From Alphaproteobacteria bacterium (GTDB lineage: Bacteria > Pseudomonadota > Alphaproteobacteria > Sphingomonadales > Sphingomonadaceae): a DNA stretch of 64,000 nucleotides. Below are positions 18,595-26,941 of this stretch, in pieces. The translations under genes were made by a program, and so were the position numbers. The stretch spans positions 209,744 to 273,743 of the forward strand of contig JAHJIJ010000002.1 of NCBI GenBank assembly GCA_018823325.1, given 5' to 3'. How positions within the stretch are numbered: position 1 is the first letter of the stretch; each line of letters opens with the position of its first letter. The notes under the pieces are model-generated. The model did not search any database. It had not been told where the DNA came from and was given only the letters and a program-made list of their open reading frames with translations.

Positions 18595-18950
18595 TCAGCA
18601 TCGAAATGCTTGTCGCCAGCGCCATAAGCGTGCTGACTGCCGCCGGCATTTATCTGTGTCTGCGCGGACGCACCTTTCCGGTGGTCCTGGGCCTCGCAAT
18701 GCTGTCCTACGCCATCAACGTCTTCCTGTTTGCCATGGGAAGGCTCGTGGTCGACCAGCCACCCATCTATGAAAAGGGCGTCACCGACTACACCGACCCC
18801 CTGCCCCAGGCACTGGTACTCACAGCGATCGTCATCGCATTCGGTATGACCGCGCTGGTCGTCGTCCTTTCCCTTCGCAGCTTTCTGGAGACCGGCAGCG
18901 ATCAGGTCGACGGAAAGTCCGATTCAGAAACTGACGAGAGGCTTCCGTGA
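18591..18950 (+). CDS. mrpC: Mrp antiporter subunit C
   Basis: This 119-residue subunit is homologous to NuoK. Three transmembrane helices are evident (about residues 5-25, 30-50 and 70-98), with LCLRGRTFPVVLGLAMLSYA and the acidic/proline-rich loop before DPLPQALVLTAIVIAFGMTA, a conserved MrpC segment. Start and stop overlap its neighbours by 4 bases each, so it is translated as part of the mrp operon. Confidence 0.93.
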   Translation: MISIEMLVASAISVLTAAGIYLCLRGRTFPVVLGLAMLSYAINVFLFAMGRLVVDQPPIYEKGVTDYTDPLPQALVLTAIVIAFGMTALVVVLSLRSFLETGSDQVDGKSDSETDERLP

Positions 18951-20482
18951 ACGCGCTGATCGTCGCCCCCTTGCTGCTCCCCGCCATCATGGCGGCAGCG
19001 TCACTCCTGTTCATGCGGCGGCACCGCTGGGTCGGCGCCGGTATTTCGATCATCGGCGTAATCGGGCTGACCGCGCTCGCACTCTATCTGCTCGTCACCG
19101 CCAGCAGCGGCGAAATCTCGGTTTACGCTCTCGGCAACTGGACAGCCCCGTTCGGCATTGTGCTCGTGCTGGACCGACTATCGGCCCTCATGCTTCTTCT
19201 CACGGCCCTGCTTGCACTCGCTGTGGTCTGCCACGCGGTATTGACTGGTCTGGACCGCAAAGGCTGGCATTTCCACCCGCTGTTCCAGTTTCAGCTTCTC
19301 GGCATCAACGGCGCATTCCTCACAGGCGACCTTTTCAACCTGTTTGTCTTCTTCGAGGTTCTGCTGATCGCATCCTACGGCCTGATGCTGCACGGCCAGG
19401 GTGCCGAGCGGCTGAAGGCAGGCGTGCAATATGTGATCGTGAATCTGATCGGCTCGACCCTGTTCCTTTTTGCGGTCGGCATTCTCTACGGCATCACCGG
19501 CACGCTCAACATGGCAGACATGGCCGCCCGCATTCCCGCGCTGCCCGCCAGCGATCAGGGTCTGCTGCGCGCGGGCACGCACCTTCTGATCATCGTTTTC
19601 GCGCTGAAAGCAGCGCTGCTGCCCCTCCAGCTCTGGTTGCCGCGCACCTATGCCGGAACCGCGCCCCCGGCCGCCGCCCTGTTTGCAATCATGACCAAGG
19701 TGGGCGCTTATGCCATCATCCGGACGGTCACGCTGATCTTTGGAGAAAATGCCGGAGCGGCGAGCTGGGCACCGGAGGTCTGGATGATGCCCGCAGCGCT
19801 GGGAACGATGGTGATCGGCTTTGCCGGCCTGCTCGCCGCCCGCACGCTCCGCGATCTCGCTGCTTTTGGGCTGCTGGGTTCGACCGCGACGCTGCTCGTC
19901 GCCATCGCTGCATTCGAGCCGACAGCGCTTGCGGCGGGACTTTACTATCTGCTTCACACGACGCTGGCCGCGGCGCTGCTTTTCCTTGTCGTGGACCTGA
20001 TCAAGCGCCGCCGCGGTCGCTACGGCGACACAATTGCGCCGTCACCCCGTTTTGCAGGGATCGAAGCGCTATCGCTTCTCTATCTGCTCGCCGCCGTCGC
20101 CATGGCCGGTCTGCCGCCGCTTTCCGGCTTTATCGGGAAGTTGCTGATCCTGCAGGCGACCATGAGCCACGTCTGGGCCACATGGATCTGGGCGATCATC
20201 CTCGGCACGACGCTGCTCGGTATCCTGGGGCTCGCGCGCGCTGGCAGCGCGATTTTCTGGAAAAGCGCCGCACACCCCGATAATCCTGTGGAAGGCGCGC
20301 GCGGGACAGAAAGCGATGGACAGCTGACCGAAGCGCTCCCCGCGGCGGGCCTTCTGGCGTTGCTCGCCGCTCTGACCATCTGGGCCGGCCCCGTCACACG
20401 TTACACCGAAGCAACGGCCCAACAGCTGTTCGCGCCGGCCGGGTACATCGAAGCCGTGCTCCGCCCGGCCACCGGAGGATGA
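18947..20482 (+). CDS. mrpD: Mrp antiporter subunit D
   Basis: This 511-residue NuoN/NuoM-like proton channel subunit has around 14 hydrophobic segments. The conserved lysines of the channel lie in FALKAALLPLQLWLPRTYAG and TKVGAYAIIRT, and a late GLPPLSGFIGKLLIL motif is present. MrpD pairs with MrpA to form the antiporter's two ion paths. It overlaps mrpC by 4 bases; mrpE starts 4 bases after its stop. Confidence 0.93.
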   Translation: MNALIVAPLLLPAIMAAASLLFMRRHRWVGAGISIIGVIGLTALALYLLVTASSGEISVYALGNWTAPFGIVLVLDRLSALMLLLTALLALAVVCHAVLTGLDRKGWHFHPLFQFQLLGINGAFLTGDLFNLFVFFEVLLIASYGLMLHGQGAERLKAGVQYVIVNLIGSTLFLFAVGILYGITGTLNMADMAARIPALPASDQGLLRAGTHLLIIVFALKAALLPLQLWLPRTYAGTAPPAAALFAIMTKVGAYAIIRTVTLIFGENAGAASWAPEVWMMPAALGTMVIGFAGLLAARTLRDLAAFGLLGSTATLLVAIAAFEPTALAAGLYYLLHTTLAAALLFLVVDLIKRRRGRYGDTIAPSPRFAGIEALSLLYLLAAVAMAGLPPLSGFIGKLLILQATMSHVWATWIWAIILGTTLLGILGLARAGSAIFWKSAAHPDNPVEGARGTESDGQLTEALPAAGLLALLAALTIWAGPVTRYTEATAQQLFAPAGYIEAVLRPATGG

Positions 20483-20486
20483 CGCG

Positions 20487-20978
20487 ATGCTGACGAAGCT
20501 CTTTCCTCACCCCGGCCTGACGGCGCTGTTGCTTGTTGTCTGGATGCTGATGCTCAACAGCTTTTCGGCTGGCGGGCTTGTTGTGGGCCTCGTTTTCGCG
20601 ACCATCGTCCCCGTGTTCACCGCGCCATTCTGGCCGGACCGTCCCAGGCTTCGCTTCGGATGGGCAATGATCGACTATATGGCGATCGTGATGTTCGACA
20701 TCATTGTCGCCAACTTCCATGTAGCCAGGCTCATCCTTTTCGTCCGCAACCGGGACCTGCGCTCGCGCTGGATGACGATCCCGCTCGACCTCCATTCCGC
20801 TGAGGCCATCACAGCGTTGGCCGGCACGATCAGCCTCACGCCAGGGACGGTCTCGGCCGACGTTTCGGCCGACGGGCGCCATCTCCTCGTCCATGCTCTG
20901 GATACGGGCGACGTCGCAGAAGAGGTGGCACGGATCAAATCTCGCTATGAGGCCCGGTTGAAGAGGATCTTCCTGTGA
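20487..20978 (+). CDS. mrpE: Mrp antiporter subunit E
   Basis: This 163-residue protein has two or three N-terminal membrane helices (LTALLLVVWMLMLNSFSAGG onward) and a cytoplasmic C-terminal domain. The MrpE signature SLTPGTVSADVSADGRHLLV stands at about residues 115-135. It is needed for assembly and stability of the Mrp complex. Spacing is 4 bases from mrpD and a 4-base overlap with mrpF. Confidence 0.92.
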   Translation: MLTKLFPHPGLTALLLVVWMLMLNSFSAGGLVVGLVFATIVPVFTAPFWPDRPRLRFGWAMIDYMAIVMFDIIVANFHVARLILFVRNRDLRSRWMTIPLDLHSAEAITALAGTISLTPGTVSADVSADGRHLLVHALDTGDVAEEVARIKSRYEARLKRIFL

Positions 20979-21244
20979 TTGAAGCAGCCCTCATCTTCGC
21001 CTTTGTCTGCGTCGCGCTCGCGGTGCTGCTCAACCTTTACCGGCTGCTGCGTGGCCCCACGCGGGGCGACAGAATTCTCGCCCTCGACACAATGGTGATC
21101 AACGCGATCGCGCTCATCATCCTGTTCGGCATCTACGAGACCAGCACGACCTACTTCGAAGCAGCGCTGCTGCTGGCAATGGTGGGCTTCGTCGGTACGG
21201 TGGCCTACTGCAAATTCCTCCTGCGCGGCGATATCGTGGAGTGA
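20975..21244 (+). CDS. mrpF: Mrp antiporter subunit F
   Basis: This 89-residue protein has three membrane helices. The family stretch LLRGPTRGDRILALDTM follows helix 1, and LLLAMVGFVGTVAYCKFLLR forms helix 3. Mrp subunit F is required for activity of the hetero-oligomeric antiporter. It is abutted directly by mrpG. Confidence 0.92.
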   Translation: MIEAALIFAFVCVALAVLLNLYRLLRGPTRGDRILALDTMVINAIALIILFGIYETSTTYFEAALLLAMVGFVGTVAYCKFLLRGDIVE

Positions 21245-21646
21245 ATGATGACACTGATCGCTGAATTCCTGATCGCTTTCCTGATTGTGCTGGGCGGAGC
21301 CTTCGCGTTGATCGGGAGCTGGGGCCTCGCCCGGCTGTCGACCTTGATGGCTCGCCTGCACGGGCCGACGAAGGCCACGACGCTTGGCGTCGGGAGCTGC
21401 CTCGTCGCCTCGATGATCTACTTCCCCCTGCACGGAGGGACATGGTCGGCGCATGAACTTCTGATCACGCTGTTCCTCTTCATCACCGCGCCCGTCTCCG
21501 CCAACATGCTTGCCAAGGCTCATCTGCACCGGCAGCAGACGAACATCGATTCAAAGCCGATGGACGGCATTCGCGATGGACTTCCCCCGCCAGGCGACGG
21601 CACCGAATGGGCGACGTTCGCCGGCGGCCACTCAGAAAAGATTTAA
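21245..21646 (+). CDS. mrpG: Mrp antiporter subunit G
   Basis: This 133-residue protein has three helices in the first 95 residues (IAEFLIAFLIVLGGAFALIG, then MARLHGPTKATTLGVGSCLV, then LLITLFLFITAPVSANMLAKA). This is the MrpG pattern with the conserved RLHGPTKATTLG loop. A hydrophilic tail of about 40 residues carries acidic residues. The gene begins immediately after mrpF with ATGATG, so the start could be 21245 or 21248. It is the last recognised Mrp subunit of the operon. Confidence 0.9.
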   Translation: MMTLIAEFLIAFLIVLGGAFALIGSWGLARLSTLMARLHGPTKATTLGVGSCLVASMIYFPLHGGTWSAHELLITLFLFITAPVSANMLAKAHLHRQQTNIDSKPMDGIRDGLPPPGDGTEWATFAGGHSEKI

Positions 21647-21716
21647 GCGGCGTGCGGTTCTTCCCGAGCGCATCGCGCGCATTTGACTTCCCGATCAATC
21701 CGACGAGTGAGCGCGC

Positions 21717-21848
21717 GTGAACGAAGACGATGAGGAGTCTCGCGGACTGGTGAGATGGGTCCATGGCCGGCTGCACATCCTGATCGGCATTGCCGGGCTG
21801 GTCGCCTGGTTCATCATGCTATGGCTGATGTTCGGCGACGTGCTGTGA
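21717..21848 (+). CDS. Small single-helix membrane protein, unknown
   Basis: This is a 43-residue ORF beginning at GTG. A charged head with NEDDEESRG and WVHGRLH precedes one hydrophobic segment (ILIGIAGLVAWFIMLWLMF) and a short GDVL end. It lies 70 bases after mrpG on the same strand. I do not recognise a family; it could be an uncharacterised accessory peptide of the Mrp operon or a chance frame. The ribosome site is weak (GAGTGAG). The clean amphipathic layout with one membrane span is the main support. Confidence 0.45.
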   Translation: MNEDDEESRGLVRWVHGRLHILIGIAGLVAWFIMLWLMFGDVL

Positions 21849-21902
21849 GGTGAGCCAGTCCTCCCCCTAGCCCCTCCCGCCCGCATGGTCTAAGATCTGG
21901 CG

Positions 21903-23171
21903 ATGACCGGACTATCAGCCACGGAAACCGGGATTCTGGAGCGTATCAAGCAACGCCAGGCCGATATGGCTGCGCAGGTTGTCGATTGGGCGCAGGTGAA
22001 TTCGGGCAGTCGCAATCTCGACGGTCTGGAGCGAATGCGATCGCTGATCGCGGCAAGACTTCACCCTGTCGCCGACACAGTGGAAACCGTCCCTCCTGAG
22101 GATGTCACGACACTCGACGAGGCCGGAAACCCGACTCCCCTGCTTCATGGCAGCAATCTGCTTGCCCGCAAGCGCATCGCTGCCACTCGGCGGATCATCC
22201 TTACTGGGCATATGGACACCGTATTCCCGGCCGACCACGCTTTTCAAAGCTGCCAGTTGACCGAACCGGACCGGCTCAACGGGCCGGGGACCGCTGACAT
22301 GAAGGGAGGCCTCATCGTCATGATCGAGGCGCTCTCAGCGCTGGAAGCTGCGGGGGTTATCCCGGACCTGGGCTGGGATGTCGTTGTGAACGCAGACGAA
22401 GAGGTCTCCTCGCTTGGCTCTGCCCGTCTGCTGCGGGAAACGGCGCGGCGTTGCCAGATCGGCATGACGTTCGAGCCCTCGGTGACAGTGAACGGCACGC
22501 TGGCCAGTGCACGGCGCGGCAGCGGCAACTTTCTGGCCGTCCTGACCGGACGAACAGCCCATGCCGGGCGCAACCCGGAAGACGGCAGAAACGCAGTGAT
22601 CGCTGCTGCGGACCTCGCACTCCGACTGGATGGGCTGAAGCAGACGATCAAGGGTCTTTCCGTGAACGTGGCACGCATGACCGGCGGCGGAGCGAACAAT
22701 GTCGTTCCGGATCGGGCACGACTGAGCTGGAACATGCGGCCCGTCGATCATGAGGGCCAGCACAGCGCAGAAGAAGCGATTCCCGCCATCATTGCCGACA
22801 TCCAAAGCCGGCATGAGGTGGATGTCGCCCTTTCAGGGAGTTTCGCGCGACCGCCCAAGCCCTTCGATGCGCGGCATCAGGCCCTGTTCGGCCTCGTGCG
22901 AGAGACAGGCGCGGATCTCGGCCAGACCATCGACTGGCAACCGAGCGGCGGTGTTTGCGACGGCAACAATATCGCGGCTGAAAATGTTGTGGTGGTGGAC
23001 ACCATGGGCGTGCGCGGCGGCGCCATTCACACGGAGCAGGAGTTCATGATCCTGAGTTCAATGAGCGAGCGCGCCGCACTGGCGGCCATCACCATCCTGC
23101 GGATCGCGCAAGGGAGGCTGGACGACGCATTGGCCAGGCAGCCCGACAGCGCAGGAGCCATTCATGCCTGA
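21903..23171 (+). CDS. M20 family metallohydrolase of the AST-type operon
   Basis: This 422-residue zinc-dependent amidohydrolase is of the M20 group (glutamate carboxypeptidase, acetylornithine and DapE-type deacylases). Metal-site motifs are visible: LTGHMDTVFPAD, GPGTADMKGGL, NADEEVSSLGS with the catalytic glutamate pair, and a late GVRGGAIHTEQEF histidine. It overlaps astA by 8 bases, so it belongs to this operon. Because astE is absent, it may supply the succinylglutamate-releasing step, since DapE in this clan is a desuccinylase; that is inference only. Confidence 0.85.
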   Translation: MTGLSATETGILERIKQRQADMAAQVVDWAQVNSGSRNLDGLERMRSLIAARLHPVADTVETVPPEDVTTLDEAGNPTPLLHGSNLLARKRIAATRRIILTGHMDTVFPADHAFQSCQLTEPDRLNGPGTADMKGGLIVMIEALSALEAAGVIPDLGWDVVVNADEEVSSLGSARLLRETARRCQIGMTFEPSVTVNGTLASARRGSGNFLAVLTGRTAHAGRNPEDGRNAVIAAADLALRLDGLKQTIKGLSVNVARMTGGGANNVVPDRARLSWNMRPVDHEGQHSAEEAIPAIIADIQSRHEVDVALSGSFARPPKPFDARHQALFGLVRETGADLGQTIDWQPSGGVCDGNNIAAENVVVVDTMGVRGGAIHTEQEFMILSSMSERAALAAITILRIAQGRLDDALARQPDSAGAIHA

Positions 23172-24222
23172 GAGCTGGTTCGTTCGCCCGGCGACAACCG
23201 CCGATCTCGACGCCGTCTACGATCTTGCCGGGCAGACCGGTCCCGGTTTCACCAATCTGCCGCACGACCGTGATGCCCTGCACGCGCGGCTCGACCGCTC
23301 GCAACGCAGTTTCGAAGCGCAGCTGAGCCATCCCGATGACGAGCTCTACATGTTCGTGCTGCAGGAGGCAGGCAGCGGCCGGATCGGCGGCACGGCGCTC
23401 ATCTTTTCGAGCGTGGGGACCAAGAAGCCCTTCTATTCCTACAAGCTCACACGCCTCTCGCAGCATTCCCGCCAGCTCGACCGGATCGTGACGACGAGCG
23501 TGCTCAATCTGGTCAACGACTTCGCCGGGGCGAGCGAAGTCGGCGGCCTGTTCCTCATACCCGAGCTGCGCCGCAGCGGTCTTGGCGTCTTGCTCGCGCG
23601 CAGCCGCTATCTGTTCATGGCCATGCACCGTGAGCGGTTCGGCAAGGAAGTGCTGACGGAACTACGGGGCTGGCAGGAACCGGAAGGCGTTTCACCCTTC
23701 TGGGAAGGATTGACCAGGCGCTTTTTCGACCTTGAGTTCGCCGAGGCCGACCGGTTCCATGCGCTGAACGGCAATCAGTTCATTGCCGACCTGATGCCCA
23801 AGCATCCGATCTATACGATCCTGCTGCCTCCGGAAGCGCAACAAGCCATCGGCAAGCCACACGCCAGTGGCGCGGCTGCGATGAAGCTGCTGGCGGCAGA
23901 GGGCTTCCGCTATGATGGCTATGTCGACCTGTTCGACGCCGGACCGACGATGCAGGCCAATGTGGATGAGCTGCGCGCCGTGAAGGACGGCCGGAGCGCC
24001 ATGGCTTTTGCCGACCCGGCTCGGTCGGTCGAAGGGAAAGACACAGGCCAGCGCATGTTGCTTGCCGCCGGTCGCCTGCTCGATTTCCGTGCCTGGCGCA
24101 GCACAGGGCAGATCGAAGACGAGGCCCGGACGATCCGGCTGCCGGCTTCGGACATGGCGCTGGGTCGACTCGACGATGGCGACACAGCGTTTTTTGTCAC
24201 GACGCCCCAGGGCACGAACTGA
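23164..24222 (+). CDS. astA: Arginine N-succinyltransferase
   Basis: AstA transfers succinyl from succinyl-CoA to the alpha-amino group of arginine, the first step of the arginine succinyltransferase pathway. The 352-residue protein is close to usual length (about 340). It shows WFVRPATTADLDAVYDLAGQ at the N-terminus, ELYMFVLQEAGSGRIGGTA, and LFLIPELRRSGLGVLLARSR, the conserved GNAT-fold acyl-CoA segment. PEGVSPFWEGLTRRFFDLEF later is a further AstA hallmark. Only one subunit gene is present. Confidence 0.93.
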   Translation: MPESWFVRPATTADLDAVYDLAGQTGPGFTNLPHDRDALHARLDRSQRSFEAQLSHPDDELYMFVLQEAGSGRIGGTALIFSSVGTKKPFYSYKLTRLSQHSRQLDRIVTTSVLNLVNDFAGASEVGGLFLIPELRRSGLGVLLARSRYLFMAMHRERFGKEVLTELRGWQEPEGVSPFWEGLTRRFFDLEFAEADRFHALNGNQFIADLMPKHPIYTILLPPEAQQAIGKPHASGAAAMKLLAAEGFRYDGYVDLFDAGPTMQANVDELRAVKDGRSAMAFADPARSVEGKDTGQRMLLAAGRLLDFRAWRSTGQIEDEARTIRLPASDMALGRLDDGDTAFFVTTPQGTN

Positions 24223-24233
24223 CTGGGATTTCT

Positions 24234-25652
24234 ATGAGCGAACTTATCTCCACCGACCCATGTACAGGCGAGACCGTCTGGCGCGGCGCCACAGCCGACG
24301 CCGCCAGCGTCGATGCAGCTGTGGGACGCGCCCGCGCGGCGCAGCCGATGTGGGAGCGGACCCCGCTCGAGAAAAGGATCGCAATCCTGCGCGCTTATGC
24401 CGACCGGGTAAACGAACGCGCCGAGGACGTGGCACGGCTGATCTCGCGCGAAACGGGCAAGCCCTTCTGGGAGACCAGGACGGAAGCGGCGAGCGTCGCG
24501 GCCAAGGTCGAGATTTCCATCGCTGCGCAGGCAGAGCGAGCCGGCGAGACGCAACGGGAAGCAGGCAGCTTCTCTCTGGCTCTGCGTCACCGTCCTCATG
24601 GTGTGCTCGCTGTGCTTGGCCCCTACAACTTCCCGGCGCATCTGCCCAATGGCCACATCGTCCCGGCTTTGCTCGCCGGGAATACCGTCGTCTTCAAGCC
24701 GAGCGAACTGGCGCCAGCGACAGCAGAACTGATGGGCAAGCTCTGGCGGGATGCCGGCTTGCCCGATGGCGTGCTGGAAATCGTGCAAGGTGGCGGCGAG
24801 ACCGGCAAAGCCTTGGCGGGGCATCAGGGAACGGACGGATTGCTGTTCACCGGCAGCTCGACGACCGGCCGGCTGCTGGCGCGACAGTTCGCCGAGACGC
24901 CCGGGCGCATTCTGGCGTTGGAGATGGGCGGCAATAACCCTTTGCTCGCCTGGGATATCGCAGAAGGCGATCTGGATGCCGCCGTGGCCCTGATCGTCCA
25001 GTCCGGCTGGCTCTCGGCAGGCCAGCGCTGCACCTGTGCCCGGCGGCTGATCATGCAGGATAGCCTTGCTGATGCGCTGATCGACCGGATTACCGGCACA
25101 CTCGATCGCCTGATCGTCGGTGCGCCGTTCGACGAGCCACAGCCGTTCATGGGTCCGGTGGTGGACAATCGCGCGGCCAACATGGTGCAACAGCGCGTAA
25201 CCGAACTGCTCGCGATAGGCGGCAATCCGATCCGCCCTCTCGACCGCCGTGACGCCGCCCTGCCATTTCTCTCACCTGCTCTGATCGACATGACGGGCAT
25301 CGACACGGCGCCCGACGAAGAAATTTTCGGTCCGGTGGTGCAGCTCTGGCGGGAAGCGGATTTCAGCGCTGCCGTTGCCCGCGCGAACGACACACGCTTT
25401 GGCTTGTCGGCCGCGATGCTGGGCGGAAGCCGGGCGCAGTTCGATAACTTTCGGAGCGCCACCCGGGCCGGCGTCGTCAACTGGAACCGGCCAACAAATG
25501 GCGCCAGTTCGGCGATGCCGTTCGGCGGGATCGGCGATAGCGGCAATCTGCGCCCAAGCGCCTATTATGCCGCCGATTATTGCGCATTTCCCGTCGCCGG
25601 CATGGAAGCGCCCGCGCTCGAGGGCGCATTGGGAACGGGGCTGCGCGCATGA
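24234..25652 (+). CDS. astD: Succinylglutamate-semialdehyde dehydrogenase
   Basis: AstD oxidises N-succinylglutamate 5-semialdehyde to N-succinylglutamate with NAD+, the fourth step of the AST route. At 472 residues it is slightly shorter than E. coli AstD (492). The aldehyde dehydrogenase core is intact: LGPYNFPAHLPNGHIVPALL for the nucleotide site, LEMGGNNPLLAWD with the general base glutamate, and SAGQRCTCARRL with the nucleophilic cysteine. The start at 24234 lies 11 bases after astA. The stop overlaps astB by 4 bases. Confidence 0.92.
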   Translation: MSELISTDPCTGETVWRGATADAASVDAAVGRARAAQPMWERTPLEKRIAILRAYADRVNERAEDVARLISRETGKPFWETRTEAASVAAKVEISIAAQAERAGETQREAGSFSLALRHRPHGVLAVLGPYNFPAHLPNGHIVPALLAGNTVVFKPSELAPATAELMGKLWRDAGLPDGVLEIVQGGGETGKALAGHQGTDGLLFTGSSTTGRLLARQFAETPGRILALEMGGNNPLLAWDIAEGDLDAAVALIVQSGWLSAGQRCTCARRLIMQDSLADALIDRITGTLDRLIVGAPFDEPQPFMGPVVDNRAANMVQQRVTELLAIGGNPIRPLDRRDAALPFLSPALIDMTGIDTAPDEEIFGPVVQLWREADFSAAVARANDTRFGLSAAMLGGSRAQFDNFRSATRAGVVNWNRPTNGASSAMPFGGIGDSGNLRPSAYYAADYCAFPVAGMEAPALEGALGTGLRA

Positions 25653-26941
25653 CGACCGCCTCCGGTTTTCGCGAGATCAATTTCGATGGGCTGATCGGGC
25701 CCAGTCATAATTATGCAGGGCTGAGCCTCGGCAACCTTGCCGCTACAATGCACGCCGGCAAGATTTCCCGCCCCCGCGAGGCAGCGTTGCAGGGCCTGGC
25801 CAAGATGCGGCTGATGCTTTCATTGGGGCTTGGCCAGGGCTTCTTCCTGCCCCATGAGCGACCCAATGTCGCGTGGCTGCGGCAATTCGGCTTCGGCGGC
25901 TCGGACGCGCAGGTGTGCGCGCAGGCATGGCGCGAGGAGCCACTGCTATTCGCACAGGCGTGCAGCGCCTCCGCCATGTGGGCAGCCAATGCGGCAACCG
26001 TTTCGCCGGCCCCGGATACGGCAGACGGGCGCACGCACTTCACCGTCGCGAACCTTTCGACGATGGCGCACCGGAGCCATGAATGGCCCGAAACATTGAG
26101 GCAATTGCGGCATATCTTCGCCGACCAGCGCTACTTTGCCGTTCATGAGCCGGTCCCGGCGCGGTTCGGTGACGAAGGTGCTGCCAACTTCATGCGTCTG
26201 GCGGCGCCGGTGGACGAGCGCGGCGTCGAGATCATGGTCTACGGTGAGGCGGGAGGGGCCTTTCCGGCGCGGCAGTCGGCCGAGGGCTGCCGCGCGATCT
26301 TCCGCAGGCACGGCATCGAGAGTAGCCTCACCGTGCAGCAATCGCCCGAAGCGATCGCCGCCGGAGCCTTCCACAATGATGTGGTCGCCGTGGCGCACGA
26401 GAACATCCTCTTCGCGCACGAAGAGGCCTTTGCAGACAAAGACGCCTTCTACGAGGCGCTGCAAACACGCTGCAATGATCTGGTCATCGTGGAAGTGCCG
26501 GCCAGCGAAGTCTCGCTCGAAGCGGCAATCGCATCCTACCTCTTCAACTCGCAACTGGTGACCTTGCCGGATGGCCAGCGGGCTCTCATTCTGCCGATGG
26601 AGTGCAAGGAGACGCCATCCGTCAGGCGCTGGATCGAGGCCAATGTCGGCGCGAACGGCCCCATCCACGCTGCCCATTTCATCGATGTGCGGGAATCCAT
26701 GCACAATGGCGGAGGCCCGGCCTGCCTGCGTTTGCGCGTATTGCTCTCACCCGAGGCGGAGCGTGCGGTAAACCCCGCCTATCTGCTCGACGCCCGGACG
26801 ATCGAGCGGCTGGAAGCCGTTGTGAGTTCCCATTGGCCTGAGCAGCTCTCCCCGACCTGTCTGGGGCTGTCTGACAGCTGGCAGCATTTCAACAATGCGC
26901 GAGGCGAACTGCTCGCCGTCCTGGAGCAACCATTTGAATGA
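25649..26941 (+). CDS. astB: N-succinylarginine dihydrolase
   Basis: AstB hydrolyses N-succinylarginine to N-succinylornithine, releasing two ammonia and CO2. The 430-residue protein shows the family start NFDGLIGPSHNYAGLSLGN, QSPEAIAAGAFHNDVVAVAH with the catalytic His, and SMHNGGGPACLRLRV with the catalytic-type cysteine near the C-terminus. ATG 25649 overlaps the astD stop as ATGA; a longer frame starting at 25580 lies inside astD and lacks family sequence. The next gene overlaps it by 4 bases. Confidence 0.93.
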   Translation: MTTASGFREINFDGLIGPSHNYAGLSLGNLAATMHAGKISRPREAALQGLAKMRLMLSLGLGQGFFLPHERPNVAWLRQFGFGGSDAQVCAQAWREEPLLFAQACSASAMWAANAATVSPAPDTADGRTHFTVANLSTMAHRSHEWPETLRQLRHIFADQRYFAVHEPVPARFGDEGAANFMRLAAPVDERGVEIMVYGEAGGAFPARQSAEGCRAIFRRHGIESSLTVQQSPEAIAAGAFHNDVVAVAHENILFAHEEAFADKDAFYEALQTRCNDLVIVEVPASEVSLEAAIASYLFNSQLVTLPDGQRALILPMECKETPSVRRWIEANVGANGPIHAAHFIDVRESMHNGGGPACLRLRVLLSPEAERAVNPAYLLDARTIERLEAVVSSHWPEQLSPTCLGLSDSWQHFNNARGELLAVLEQPFE

